From contig NZ_OESQ01000001.1 of the NCBI RefSeq assembly GCF_900240245.1, positions 1,786,001-1,850,000 of the forward strand: a DNA stretch of 64,000 bases. Direction: 5' to 3'. Below the pieces are notes generated by a model. That model ran no database searches. It was not told the origin of the DNA and saw only the letters and a program-made list of their open reading frames with translations. Numbering within the stretch: position 1 is the stretch's first letter; each line of letters starts with the position of its first letter. Both the position numbers and the translations under genes were made by a program. Below, piece after piece: positions 8,457 to 17,194 of the stretch. The stretch comes from Lachnoclostridium edouardi (lineage in GTDB: Bacteria; Bacillota; Clostridia; Lachnospirales; Lachnospiraceae).

Positions 8457-9689
8457 ATGACAGTGAACAAAGAACGTATTTTTAAAAGACTGACTGAGCT
8501 GGGAGAAATAGGAAAAAAGGAAGACGGTATTTATTGTATGGCTCTTTCAGAGGAAGAAAATAAGGCCCATAAGCTAGTTAAACAGTATATGCTGGAGGCT
8601 GGAATGACAGTAAAAACAGATGCTGCCGGAAATCTGATGGGCAGAAGGGAGGGCGCCAACCCTAACGCTCCTGTTGTAATGACCGGATCTCACATTGACA
8701 CCGTTTACGGCGGCGGCATTTTTGACGGAAGGCTTGGAGTGATTGGAGGGATTGAGGCCGTCCAGGTAATGAATGAAAATAACATTCAGACAGAATGCCC
8801 TATTGAGGTAGTGGCATACAGAGATGAGGAGGGCACCAGATTTTTAGGCTCCTACTCAGGAGCCAGGTTCCGCACAGGACGTCCTCTCCCTGGAATTTTA
8901 GACCACGTGGACAGAGACGGAATCTCTGTCAGGGAGGCTTTAAAGGCCTGCGGTATTGATCCTGACCATGTAACAGAGGCCGCCCTTCCTAAAGGCTATG
9001 CAAAAGCTCATTTAGAATTACATATTGAACAGGGCGCCGTGCTGGAAAGCAAAGGGTTGGCTGTAGGAGTTGTTACTGGAATATGCACCCAGATCAGAGG
9101 CGAGTATGTGATTACAGGCCAGGCGTCTCATGCTGGAACTACTCCTCTTCCTTTAAGAAAAGACGCTTTATGCGCAGCTTCTGAAGCGGTTCTAGCCATT
9201 GAAGATGAAACTGCCAAAGAAGGTCAGTGCGTAGCTACTGTAGGGCAGATTACTGTAGAGCCAGGCGGCGTAAATATTGTTCCTGGAAAAGCAAAATTCA
9301 GTTTGGATATTCGTCATCAGAAGCTGGAAGTAAGAGACGCTCTCTTAGAGAAAATTAATGCGCGCATTGGCGAGATCTGCAGGCGGAGAGGCTTAGAGTG
9401 GAAATTCACTGTTTTATCTAAGGATCTTCAGATGAAGCCATGTGCAGAGGAAATCCAGGAGCTTATCGCCCAGTCCTGTGAAGAAGCAGGATATCCTGTA
9501 TACCGTATGCCAAGCGGCGCCGGCCACGACTCCGGTTCATTTGTAGACTTCTGCCCTATGGGTATGATTTTCATAAGATCTAAGGACGGACTTAGCCACA
9601 ACGGGGCAGAATACAGCTCCCCTGAAGATTGTCAGGCAGGAACAGATATATTATTCAGAACTATGTTGAAGCTCAGCCAAAAAATATAA
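8457..9689 (+). CDS. M20-family N-carbamoyl-L-amino-acid hydrolase / allantoate amidohydrolase, copy 1
   Basis: 410 residues, normal length for the family. It has the hydantoinase/carbamoylase signature: MTGSHIDTVYGGGIFDG (first metal His and bridging Asp), RDEEGTRF (Glu pair), HLELHIEQG (metal His), GQASHAGTTPL in the lid domain, and a final GAGHDS. These enzymes cleave the carbamoyl or ureido group from N-carbamoyl amino acids or allantoate, releasing ammonia and CO2, in the cytoplasm. ATG with an AAAGGAGTT site. It lies 24 bases after the carrier and 16 before the DUF3830 gene, a tight operon. Whether the substrate is allantoate, ureidoglycine, a carbamoyl amino acid or a beta-ureido compound cannot be decided by sequence reading. 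Confidence 0.85.
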   Translation: MTVNKERIFKRLTELGEIGKKEDGIYCMALSEEENKAHKLVKQYMLEAGMTVKTDAAGNLMGRREGANPNAPVVMTGSHIDTVYGGGIFDGRLGVIGGIEAVQVMNENNIQTECPIEVVAYRDEEGTRFLGSYSGARFRTGRPLPGILDHVDRDGISVREALKACGIDPDHVTEAALPKGYAKAHLELHIEQGAVLESKGLAVGVVTGICTQIRGEYVITGQASHAGTTPLPLRKDALCAASEAVLAIEDETAKEGQCVATVGQITVEPGGVNIVPGKAKFSLDIRHQKLEVRDALLEKINARIGEICRRRGLEWKFTVLSKDLQMKPCAEEIQELIAQSCEEAGYPVYRMPSGAGHDSGSFVDFCPMGMIFIRSKDGLSHNGAEYSSPEDCQAGTDILFRTMLKLSQKI

Positions 9690-9705
9690 AATAAAGGAGA
9701 TTATT

Positions 9706-10140
9706 ATGAAAAAGATTAAAATTACATCTGGAGCATACACATTTATTGCAAGACTGGAAGAAGAAAAATCACCAGAATCCTGCCGCTGGCTTTTATCCAT
9801 GCTTCCCTGGACAGATTCTATGATTCACGTGTCCTGGAGCGGCAACGCCTGCTTTTTCAGACTTCAGGACAGGGCCTGGTCTGTGCCTTATGAAGGCAGT
9901 CCCATTCGCTTTCCTTCCAAGGGAGAAGTGCTTTTGTACCCCGGCAACCAGCCGGACCTGCAAATGGGCGGAGAGCTTTACTTTGCCTGGGGACCTAATG
10001 CATTTTCCTGCGGCAACGGCAATTTATCAGGAAACCACGTTTTAACTATTGAATCCGGATTAGAGAACCTGGAGGAATTCGGAAAGAAGGTTCATATTGA
10101 GGGCCATCAGGAAACAAAGCTTGAATTAATAGAAAAATAA
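9706..10140 (+). CDS. DUF3830 family protein (cyclophilin-like fold)
   Basis: 144 residues without membrane segments. The sequence resembles DUF3830 proteins, which are predicted to adopt a small cyclophilin-like beta-barrel and typically sit beside hydantoinase, carbamoylase and allantoin genes. Visible landmarks include ARLEEEKSPESCRWLLSMLP at the start, GEVLLYPGNQPDLQ in the middle and a C-terminal ESGLENLEEFGKK helix. No catalytic motif is evident and no biochemical role is known to me. Its position between two carbamoylase-type genes and next to PucR points to a role in the same ureide pathway. ATG with an AAAGGAG site. Confidence 0.65.
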   Translation: MKKIKITSGAYTFIARLEEEKSPESCRWLLSMLPWTDSMIHVSWSGNACFFRLQDRAWSVPYEGSPIRFPSKGEVLLYPGNQPDLQMGGELYFAWGPNAFSCGNGNLSGNHVLTIESGLENLEEFGKKVHIEGHQETKLELIEK

Positions 10141-10162
10141 TTTTTCTAACAAGAGGTTTCCT

Positions 10163-11827
10163 ATGCTTACAGTGCGCCAACTTATTTCATTGCCTGAATT
10201 AAATAGTATTTCCTGCGCTGCAGCTGAAAGTCTTTTAGATACTCCGGTGTCCGGCTGCAGCGTGATGGAAACTGCAGAATCTATCAGATGGGTTAAAAAA
10301 CAGGAGCTTGTTATTACCAGCGGGATTATGTTTCAAAACGATGAGCCTCTGCAAAGACGCGTTGTTGTAGAGTTAAAAGAATGCGGCTGTTCTGCTCTGG
10401 GTATAAAGACAAGAGAATTTTTAAAAGAAATTCCTCAGGCCATGATAGATGAAGCTGAAAAACAGCAGCTGCCTTTACTTGATATTCCATTTTACTACTC
10501 CTTTTCCCAGATCAGCAAATCTGTGTATTACCACTTATTCCAGCAGTCCCTTTCTGATGCCCAGTCAGAAGATATATTTATAGAAGGATTAAGCGCCTTA
10601 TTTTTTCATCACCAGGGTTTAGATGAAATGGTTAAGAAAATTTTTGCAGATATAGGCTATACTGTTTTAATAACAGATTTTCAATATAATATTATCTCCC
10701 TTTACACTTCCGATGAATACAGCAGCGTATTTCAAAAAGGAATTAACACTAGACTGGAGCCTGTATGGAACAGCAATTTTTTCACTGGCAGCGGCAAAAA
10801 CGACAGCTCTATTTTCCGATATTGCAACTTTAATATTGACGACAGCCCATACCGTTTTCTCGTATGTCCTATTCCCGACTACCATGGATTTATTTGTATT
10901 CCCATAGATCAGGGAAAGCTGGAACCCTGGCTGCAGAAGCTTATACAAAAAAGCAGCCCTATTATCGCTCTGGAACTGGCCAGAGGCGACAATGTGCGCC
11001 AGCAAAGCAGCCATGACTTTTTTCTGGATTTTTTAAGAGAAGATACGCAAAAGGGAGAGATGGAGATTATTAAACTATGTAATATTTACGGGTTCCCTTA
11101 CCAGTATCAAAGAGTATGTATTATCTTCCAGACGAACCATACAAAAAGCAGCTATGCAAAGGAGAAAATGAAAACCTCCTTCAGCCAGCTGATAGCTAGG
11201 GAATGGGGAGATACTGTGCTGTCCTATCTTTGCGCAGGTACAAATATTACAGCTGCATTTTTACTATTTAAAAACAATACCAGCCCCATTCAGGCCCAAA
11301 AGGCGGCCTACAGATCTGCCTCTTTATTTACAGAGCAATGTCAGGCAGACCAAATTTATATATCAGCCGGAATCAGCAGATGCCATAAAGGCGTTTCTAC
11401 TATCAGAACTGCATTTTCAGAAAGTATGGAAGCTTTGGAGATGAGAAGGAAAATTAAAAACAGGGAACAGGTTTTTCAGTATGAGGACGCCTGGGTTTAT
11501 CATGTTCTTTCCAGACTTTCCAGAGATGAATTAATAGATATATGCAGAAATAGAATTAGAATTTTAGTGGACTATGATAATAAGAATCACACTGATTTAA
11601 CTGAAACCTTAAAGGAATATTATGACAGTCACTTTAATATTTCCACAGCTTCAGAAAAGTTGTTTATACACAGAAATACTATGCGCCAGAGACTAGAAAA
11701 AATCAGCCAGCTGCTTTTTGTCAGCGCCGATTTATCAGACTGCGGATATTCTTTGTATCTGGAACTATCTGCGTGGGAGTTATTAAAGAATCTGGAAAAG
11801 GGAGACAGCAGAATAACAAATGATTGA
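10163..11827 (+). CDS. PucR-family transcriptional regulator
   Basis: 554 residues, typical PucR length. An N-terminal PucR ligand domain spans about 1-125 (VMETAESIRWVKKQELVITS). A long middle region is followed by a C-terminal PucR-type helix-turn-helix, about residues 490-545, with STASEKLFIHRNTMRQRLEK. In Bacillus, PucR controls purine and allantoin degradation genes. Here it sits inside the carbamoylase operon, 22 bases after the DUF3830 gene, and its stop overlaps the next start by 8 bases, implying translational coupling. It is probably the local activator of this locus; the inducer is unknown. Confidence 0.85.
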   Translation: MLTVRQLISLPELNSISCAAAESLLDTPVSGCSVMETAESIRWVKKQELVITSGIMFQNDEPLQRRVVVELKECGCSALGIKTREFLKEIPQAMIDEAEKQQLPLLDIPFYYSFSQISKSVYYHLFQQSLSDAQSEDIFIEGLSALFFHHQGLDEMVKKIFADIGYTVLITDFQYNIISLYTSDEYSSVFQKGINTRLEPVWNSNFFTGSGKNDSSIFRYCNFNIDDSPYRFLVCPIPDYHGFICIPIDQGKLEPWLQKLIQKSSPIIALELARGDNVRQQSSHDFFLDFLREDTQKGEMEIIKLCNIYGFPYQYQRVCIIFQTNHTKSSYAKEKMKTSFSQLIAREWGDTVLSYLCAGTNITAAFLLFKNNTSPIQAQKAAYRSASLFTEQCQADQIYISAGISRCHKGVSTIRTAFSESMEALEMRRKIKNREQVFQYEDAWVYHVLSRLSRDELIDICRNRIRILVDYDNKNHTDLTETLKEYYDSHFNISTASEKLFIHRNTMRQRLEKISQLLFVSADLSDCGYSLYLELSAWELLKNLEKGDSRITND

Positions 11828-13064
11828 CGGAAACAGACTTTATAAACGTATTTACGAATTAGGGCAAATCGGCCAGAGGGAGGACGGCGGCCTTTATTGT
11901 CTGGCTCTTACAACTATAGAGATGACTACCTTAAAAATGGTGGAGCATTACATGGAAAAAGCCGGGCTGCAGGTAAGATATGATCAGGCCGGCAATTTAA
12001 TCGGCCGTCTGGAGGGCGCAGATCCTGCCGCCTCTGTGGTTATGACCGGCTCTCATGTGGACAGTGTGTACGGCGGCGGTATTTTCGACGGACGATTAGG
12101 TGTTTTAGGGGGCATTGAAGCTGTATCTGCCATTAAAAAATTGAATATTCCTCATAAACATCCCATTGAAGTATGTGTATTCCGGGATCAGGAGGGCGTC
12201 CGCTTCAGCGGTTCCTACTGTGGTTCAGGTTTTATGGTAGGCCAGAAGAAAAGGGACACCCTTCTTTGCATCGACAAACAGGGGGTAACTATTGAGGAAG
12301 CTTTAAGACGGCTTACAATTAACCCGGAAAAAGTGTGGGAGGCCAGGCTTCCTGAGGGGTATGCCAAGGCATTTGTAGAGCTTCACATTGAACAGGGACG
12401 TGTTTTAGAGCGGGCGGGAATGCCAGTGGGAATTGTTACGGGAATTCAGTCTCAGCTAAGAGGTAAGTTTATTTTTACTGGCCAGTCGTCTCACGGAGGC
12501 ACTGTTAAAATGGAGGACCGCCACGACGCTCTCATGGCAGCCGCTGAGGTGATGCTGGAGCTGGAGAAAACAGCGAGACAGAAAAAAACATCAGTAATTA
12601 CTATTGGTTGTGTGGAGGTGCTGCCCGGCAGTGTGAATACAGTTCCCGGTTTAGTGGAGTTTACTGTAGATGTAAGGGATGAGTCTGCCCAGGTTCGGGA
12701 CAGCATTATTAGAAAATCCTGCCAAGTAGGCCAGGAAATCTGCAGCCGCAGAGGGGTAGATATGGAATTTTATCCTTTCAGTGCAGGAAATAACTGGGTG
12801 TCCTGCAGTCAGCTGGTTCAGTCTGCCATTAAGGACTCTGTAATTGAAAATAATATTTCGCCTTATTATATTGCCAGCATGGCCGGCCATGACAGCACCA
12901 GATTCGGCTCTTTTTGTCCCATGGGAATGATCTTTGTCCGCTCCAAAGGAGGCCTTAGCTTCTGCAAAGAAGAATGGAGCAGTCAAACCGACTGCACTTT
13001 AGGCGCAGAGGTTCTTTGCTCCACTTTAATCAAACTATCTCAGGATCATGGCAGCACACCTTAA
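11820..13064 (+). CDS. M20-family carbamoylase/allantoate amidohydrolase, copy 2
   Basis: 414 residues, clearly a paralogue of the gene at 8457 with the same motifs: MTGSHVDSVYGGGIFDG, FRDQEGVRF, ELHIEQGRVLE, GQSSHGGTV and ASMAGHDS. One visible difference is the glutamate pair: the first copy has RDEEGTRF and this one RDQEGVRF, so a residue that normally acts in catalysis or metal binding is Gln here. That could mean altered substrate or activity. It starts inside the end of pucR. Its stop codon overlaps the convergent deoR-type gene by four bases (TTAA). It probably handles a related ureido substrate or forms a hetero-oligomer with copy 1; both ideas are inference. Confidence 0.8.
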   Translation: MIDGNRLYKRIYELGQIGQREDGGLYCLALTTIEMTTLKMVEHYMEKAGLQVRYDQAGNLIGRLEGADPAASVVMTGSHVDSVYGGGIFDGRLGVLGGIEAVSAIKKLNIPHKHPIEVCVFRDQEGVRFSGSYCGSGFMVGQKKRDTLLCIDKQGVTIEEALRRLTINPEKVWEARLPEGYAKAFVELHIEQGRVLERAGMPVGIVTGIQSQLRGKFIFTGQSSHGGTVKMEDRHDALMAAAEVMLELEKTARQKKTSVITIGCVEVLPGSVNTVPGLVEFTVDVRDESAQVRDSIIRKSCQVGQEICSRRGVDMEFYPFSAGNNWVSCSQLVQSAIKDSVIENNISPYYIASMAGHDSTRFGSFCPMGMIFVRSKGGLSFCKEEWSSQTDCTLGAEVLCSTLIKLSQDHGSTP

Positions 13065-13828
13065 ACCCGCACTATGTTTAGCCCTAAATCAGTATAATAT
13101 TTAAATTTATCATCACTTAATTCTTTTCCTGTAATAACAAGATCTACCTTTTCATAGTTCCACATATTTACAAATGCAGTACAGCCAAACTTAGAGTGGT
13201 CGCACAGCATAATTCTTTTGCTGGCATTATTAAATATTGCTCTTTTAATTCCCAGTTCCTCAGAATTGGTGATCATAAAGCTTCCTGTGTCAGACACTGC
13301 ATCTGCGCTCATAAATGTGCAGTCTACATGGATTTGGTTCATAGTCTCCTCTGCAAAGTTGCCTGTCAGGGTATAGTAGCCGCTGCGCAGCATACCGCCC
13401 ACTACCATTACTGCATATCCGGAACTGGAGGTTAAAGTACCTGCAATCATTACATCGTTTGTGCAGACTGTCAGCTCCTTTATCTCTTTCATAAATGGTA
13501 TCATTTCATGGACTGTTGTGCTGGAGTCTAAAAAAATACTGCTGTTAGAATTAATATGACGGCAGGCTTCGGCCGCAATCCTGGACTTCTCTCCTGTATG
13601 CTGTTTTCTCTTTACCTGATAAGGCTGCTCAAATGTAGTGTCGTCAGAGGAAACAAGAATCGCTCCGCCTCTTACACTTTCCACTACTTTCTCTTTTTCC
13701 AGTTGTTTTAAGCAGCGGCGTATGGTGGGTACTGAAGAGTTGAATAGTACAGCCAGCTCATTAATATTTGCATATTTGTTTTCATACATATATGCTTTTA
13801 TTTTTTCATATCTTTCTGCAGACAACAT
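13061..13828 (-). CDS. DeoR-family transcriptional regulator
   Basis: 255 residues. The N-terminal winged helix (about 1-57) has the DeoR pattern: ERYEKIKAYMYENKYANINE, then SVPTIRRCLKQLEKEK. The C-terminal phosphosugar-sensing DeoRC domain starts near residue 75 and contains FLDSSTTVHEM and DHSKFG. DeoR proteins repress sugar operons and release DNA when a phosphorylated sugar accumulates. It lies downstream of the eleven-gene ABC/transketolase operon on the same strand, with its own promoter, so it is the probable regulator of that operon. Its stop shares TTAA with the converging carbamoylase stop. Confidence 0.85.
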   Translation of the reverse strand: MLSAERYEKIKAYMYENKYANINELAVLFNSSVPTIRRCLKQLEKEKVVESVRGGAILVSSDDTTFEQPYQVKRKQHTGEKSRIAAEACRHINSNSSIFLDSSTTVHEMIPFMKEIKELTVCTNDVMIAGTLTSSSGYAVMVVGGMLRSGYYTLTGNFAEETMNQIHVDCTFMSADAVSDTGSFMITNSEELGIKRAIFNNASKRIMLCDHSKFGCTAFVNMWNYEKVDLVITGKELSDDKFKYYTDLGLNIVRV

Positions 13829-13867
13829 ATTTTATCTCTCCGCTCTCTTCAATCTGTACTTACTATC

Positions 13868-13896
13868 AATATACAGGAAAAACCTGGATTTTACAA
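13868..13896 (-). promoter_or_regulatory. Candidate promoter of the deoR-type gene
   Basis: Minus strand: TTGTAA (13891-13896), 17-base spacer, TATATT (13868-13873), about 40 bases before the ATG at 13828. This allows the regulator to be made independently of the long upstream operon. Confidence 0.4.
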
Positions 13897-13948
13897 GCGT
13901 TTCGCCTAATTACCTCTTCTCTTTAGTCTCTTTCAGGATGTTTTTAAA

Positions 13949-14764
13949 TTACGAAATCAGCCTGTTTAAATATTCAAAACTTTTTTCTAAGGCCGTATCC
14001 TGATCAGGCCTCTGGAACACTTCTACGCTGACCCAGCCGTCGTATCCTGTTTCTTTTAATGTTTGAATAAAGGTGGAAAAGTCCAGTTTACAATTGCCTG
14101 GATACAGCCTGTTGCTGTCCGCCAGGTGTACATACGTAAATTTCCCCTTTGCCTGCCGGATACTGTAAAACATATTCAGATCGCTGATAAACATATGGTT
14201 GCTGTCCAGCATTAAGCTGCAGTAAGGCTTTTTAATAATCTCCAGCATTTCCAGTCCTTCCTGGGTAGTATTAATAAAATTGCTGGCAATAGGATTTACC
14301 GGTTCCAAAGCCATATAAACCTTTTTCTCCCCTGCATAAGACGCTACCTGAGAAAGACCATCAACAGACCTGGCAATACACTCCTTGTCATCCTGACCGA
14401 ACATATACCCGCCCCGCAGTCTTCCCACATTGATCTGAGCTCCTAAAAACTGAGCTAAATCTACAGCCGCCATAGCCCTTAAAATAGCCTCGTCCCGCCT
14501 TTTATTATCTGTATCGCTGAATGTCAGTCCGTCCTGCCCAAATACCTCTCCTGTACAGATCATAGGAATTTCCAGCTTATATTTTTGGCTTAACTCTCTG
14601 ATTTTTTCCCAGTCAAAGCTTTTAGGATTACATACCATCAGCTCAGCGCCTTCATATCCTGTTTCCTTTAACCGTTCAAAGGACCTTTCTATGTCTCCCT
14701 GATATGCGGTAACGCCCGGCCCTTCCTTCACATCCGGGGCCGCTACCTGATAGCTTAACTTCAT
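13949..14764 (-). CDS. Sugar phosphate isomerase/epimerase (AP-endonuclease-2 TIM barrel)
   Basis: 271 residues of the xylose-isomerase-like TIM-barrel family, which includes hexulose-6-phosphate and tagatose/allulose epimerases. Probable metal ligands are the Glu in MALEPVN, Asp in LMLDSNHM, His in VHLADSNR and Glu in VSVEVF, the usual E-D-H-E set. No signal peptide. AAAGGAGG ribosome site. It is the last enzyme gene of the operon, 13 bases after the epimerase. It probably isomerises or epimerises the imported sugar or its phosphate; the substrate is not readable. Confidence 0.75.
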   Translation of the reverse strand: MKLSYQVAAPDVKEGPGVTAYQGDIERSFERLKETGYEGAELMVCNPKSFDWEKIRELSQKYKLEIPMICTGEVFGQDGLTFSDTDNKRRDEAILRAMAAVDLAQFLGAQINVGRLRGGYMFGQDDKECIARSVDGLSQVASYAGEKKVYMALEPVNPIASNFINTTQEGLEMLEIIKKPYCSLMLDSNHMFISDLNMFYSIRQAKGKFTYVHLADSNRLYPGNCKLDFSTFIQTLKETGYDGWVSVEVFQRPDQDTALEKSFEYLNRLIS

Positions 14765-14777
14765 ATTTTCCCCTCCT

Positions 14778-15431
14778 TTAGTCTTCTTCCTGCTTATTAC
14801 TCATCATCATATGAAAGTAAGAAAGCCGCTCTTTGGGCTGCTTTGCCTGAACAACAGCTCTTCCCATAACGGTAGTGTCCGCCCCTGCCTGACAAACCAT
14901 AAAAAGCTCCTTTTCTCCAATTCCTCCGTCTACCCACACTGATTTTTCTGTCCCTGCAAGCTGCCTTGCCTGATAAATCCTTTTTAAACTGCTTTTTCTA
15001 AAGCTTTGATTTTCTCCGTCCGGCTCTGAGGTCATTATTAAAAGGAAATCCAGATCTTCCATAAAAGGTTCTCCATGAAAAACAGGGGTGGAAAAATTAA
15101 AGGCAAGACCTGCTTTCATACCATGTTTTTTTATTTCTCTGATTACCTCTAAAGGATAAGGGCTGCTTTCCAGATGAAAAGCAGCCTCCTTTACTCCGCA
15201 TTCTGCCAAGGGTTTTATGTATGCCAATGGATTTGTTACCATTAAATGTGCATTTAAGGACAGCTTTGTAGCTTTGCTGATTTCTTTTACGGTTTTCATT
15301 CCAAATGTAATATTGGGAATAAAATTTCCGTCCTCAATATCTATGTGAAGCGTCCCTGCTTCCCCCAGCTTTTTTAAAGTTGATTCAATATTTAACATAC
15401 CTGCCGAAGCAATAGAAGGAATAATTCTCAT
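14778..15431 (-). CDS. Ribulose-phosphate 3-epimerase family protein (Rpe/AlsE/SgcE-like)
   Basis: 217 residues, usual family length. It contains HIDIEDGNFIPNITFG, equivalent to the HxDxMDGxFVPN motif with the first catalytic Asp and a metal His. NAHLMV supplies another His and WVDGGIGE the second Asp. The Met normally before the second Asp is Glu here, and the C-terminal phosphate region departs from housekeeping Rpe. It therefore looks like a pathway-specific epimerase such as AlsE or SgcE. The start overlaps the transketolase C-terminal gene by four bases. It would interconvert ketopentose or ketohexose phosphates at C3. Confidence 0.75.
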   Translation of the reverse strand: MRIIPSIASAGMLNIESTLKKLGEAGTLHIDIEDGNFIPNITFGMKTVKEISKATKLSLNAHLMVTNPLAYIKPLAECGVKEAAFHLESSPYPLEVIREIKKHGMKAGLAFNFSTPVFHGEPFMEDLDFLLIMTSEPDGENQSFRKSSLKRIYQARQLAGTEKSVWVDGGIGEKELFMVCQAGADTTVMGRAVVQAKQPKERLSYFHMMMSNKQEED

Positions 15432-16348
15432 AAGAAGGCCTTCACCTCTTCTGCAATATCCTCAGGCGTTAAATGATACATTTTATATAATTCTGAAGGC
15501 GTCCCGGAACGGCCGTATACATCCTGAAGTCCCAGCCTTTTTTCTCTGGCCGGAGCGTTTTCTGTCAGCACTTCAGCCACAGCTCCTCCCAGGCCTCCTA
15601 AAACGTTGTGGTCCTCCACTGTGACAATTCCTTTTGTTTCCAGGGCTGCTTTTATAATGGCTTCTTTATCAATAGGCTTTATAGAATACATGTCAATAAT
15701 TCTGGCATCTATACCCTGCTCTTCCAGGATTTTTCCTGCCTTTACAGCTCTCCACACCATACTTCCGCAGGCAATAATGGTCACGTCTTTTCCGTCCCTT
15801 AAAAGCCGGCTTCCTCCTATAAAAAATTCCTCCCTGTCCTGATATAATTCTTCAGCAGGTTCCTTCCCCAGCCGCATATAGCAAGGGCCGTTATGATCTG
15901 CAATTGCCTTTGTCAGCTGTCTCGTATTATTAGGGGTGGACGGCACTACCACAGTCATATTAGGAAGGGCTCTCATAATAGATATATCTTCAATAGCCTG
16001 ATGGGTTCCCCCATCTCCTCCTGTTTCCAGCCCTGCATGGGTTCCAATAATTTTTGCATTGGCGTTGGCATAACAAATAGCATTTCTCACCTGTTCCACC
16101 GCTCTCATACAGGTAAATACTGCAAACGTGGCGGCAAAAGGAATCTTTCCCGTATAGGCCAGGCCGGCTGCAATTCCCATCATGTTCTGTTCTGCAATGC
16201 CGCATTGAATAAACTTAGAGGGCGCCTTGTCCCGGCATACCAGGGTACCTGTAGATTTACATGCGTCTGCGTCCAGAATAAAAATTTCTTCTCTTTCTTC
16301 TGCCAGCTGCGCCAAGGTTTCACTAAAAGCAACTCTGTTTGCTATCAT
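15428..16348 (-). CDS. Transketolase, C-terminal subunit
   Basis: 306 residues corresponding to the pyrimidine-binding and C-terminal domains of transketolase. Motifs: FIQCGIAEQNMMGIAAGL (Glu that activates thiamine diphosphate) and THAGLETGGDGGTHQAIEDI. It needs the N-terminal subunit encoded immediately upstream, with a four-base start/stop overlap. The pair moves two-carbon ketol units between sugar phosphates. Split transketolases are common in Firmicute catabolic operons and archaea. Coupling to an epimerase and an isomerase implies that the pathway yields pentose-phosphate-type intermediates. Confidence 0.9.
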   Translation of the reverse strand: MIANRVAFSETLAQLAEEREEIFILDADACKSTGTLVCRDKAPSKFIQCGIAEQNMMGIAAGLAYTGKIPFAATFAVFTCMRAVEQVRNAICYANANAKIIGTHAGLETGGDGGTHQAIEDISIMRALPNMTVVVPSTPNNTRQLTKAIADHNGPCYMRLGKEPAEELYQDREEFFIGGSRLLRDGKDVTIIACGSMVWRAVKAGKILEEQGIDARIIDMYSIKPIDKEAIIKAALETKGIVTVEDHNVLGGLGGAVAEVLTENAPAREKRLGLQDVYGRSGTPSELYKMYHLTPEDIAEEVKAFL

Positions 16349-17169
16349 AAGGTTCCTCCTTCCAATTCTTTTTCAATCTGCTCCCACTGTTCTTTGGAAG
16401 GCGCTCCCCCATGCCAGGCAGCTTTTCCCTCCATAAAGGAAATACCTTTGCCCTTTACTGTGTGAGCAATAACCATTGTAGGAGTTCCCTCAGGCTGATT
16501 GGGAATAGAGTCAAAGGTGTTTACCAAAGCTTCTATATCATGGCCGTCTGTTTCCACTACATTCCATCCAAAGGACTTAAACTTATCTGCTACATTTCCT
16601 AAAGGCACAATCTCATCTACTGTGCCGCACATCTGTACACGGTTATAGTCCAGTATGGCCACCAGATTTCCCAGCTTCATAGCAGGCGCCAGCATAGCCG
16701 CCTCCCAGTTCTGGCCTTCCTCCAGCTCTCCGTCCCCTACCATTACATATGTTTTATAATTTTTCTTATCTGCCTTTCCCGCCAGTGCAACTCCAATGGC
16801 AATAGACATATTTTGTCCTAAGGACCCTGATACACTTTCCCCTCCCGGTACCTTTAAATTAGGCGTGGCCTGAAGCATTCCGTCTCCCAGTCTGATTTTC
16901 AGCAAATGCTTAATGTCAAAATATCCCCTTTGAGCCATAACTGCATAGAGAGCCGGGGCTCCATGGCCTTTACTTAGAAGAAATCTGTCTCTGTCCTCCC
17001 AGGACGGATTTTCCGGATCAAGATTCATAGTATGAAAATATAACACTGTAAATATATCCACTGCTGACAGACAGCCTCCCGGATGGCCGGAGCCTACAGT
17101 ATAAATTGCTTTTAAAGTGTCATATCTGGCAGTGGCTGCAATTTTTTTCATTTCTTCAGTTGAGTACAA
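16345..17169 (-). CDS. Transketolase, N-terminal subunit
   Basis: 274 residues, the thiamine-diphosphate-binding half: VGSGHPGGCLSAVDI, the GDGELEEGQNWEA thiamine-binding motif and a C-terminal KGKGISFMEG. The start is TTG (17167-17169) preceded by GGAGGAGG. The stop overlaps the C-terminal subunit start, so the subunits should be made together. It follows the BtpA gene after 25 bases. Confidence 0.9.
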   Translation of the reverse strand: MYSTEEMKKIAATARYDTLKAIYTVGSGHPGGCLSAVDIFTVLYFHTMNLDPENPSWEDRDRFLLSKGHGAPALYAVMAQRGYFDIKHLLKIRLGDGMLQATPNLKVPGGESVSGSLGQNMSIAIGVALAGKADKKNYKTYVMVGDGELEEGQNWEAAMLAPAMKLGNLVAILDYNRVQMCGTVDEIVPLGNVADKFKSFGWNVVETDGHDIEALVNTFDSIPNQPEGTPTMVIAHTVKGKGISFMEGKAAWHGGAPSKEQWEQIEKELEGGTL

Positions 17170-17194
17170 AATTCCTCCTCCTTTCCAGGTATGC

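Noticed and set aside
15893..16465. 190-codon plus-strand frame across the transketolase genes
   Set aside because: Antisense to two well-supported transketolase subunits; Cys/Ser/His-rich composition typical of shadow frames.
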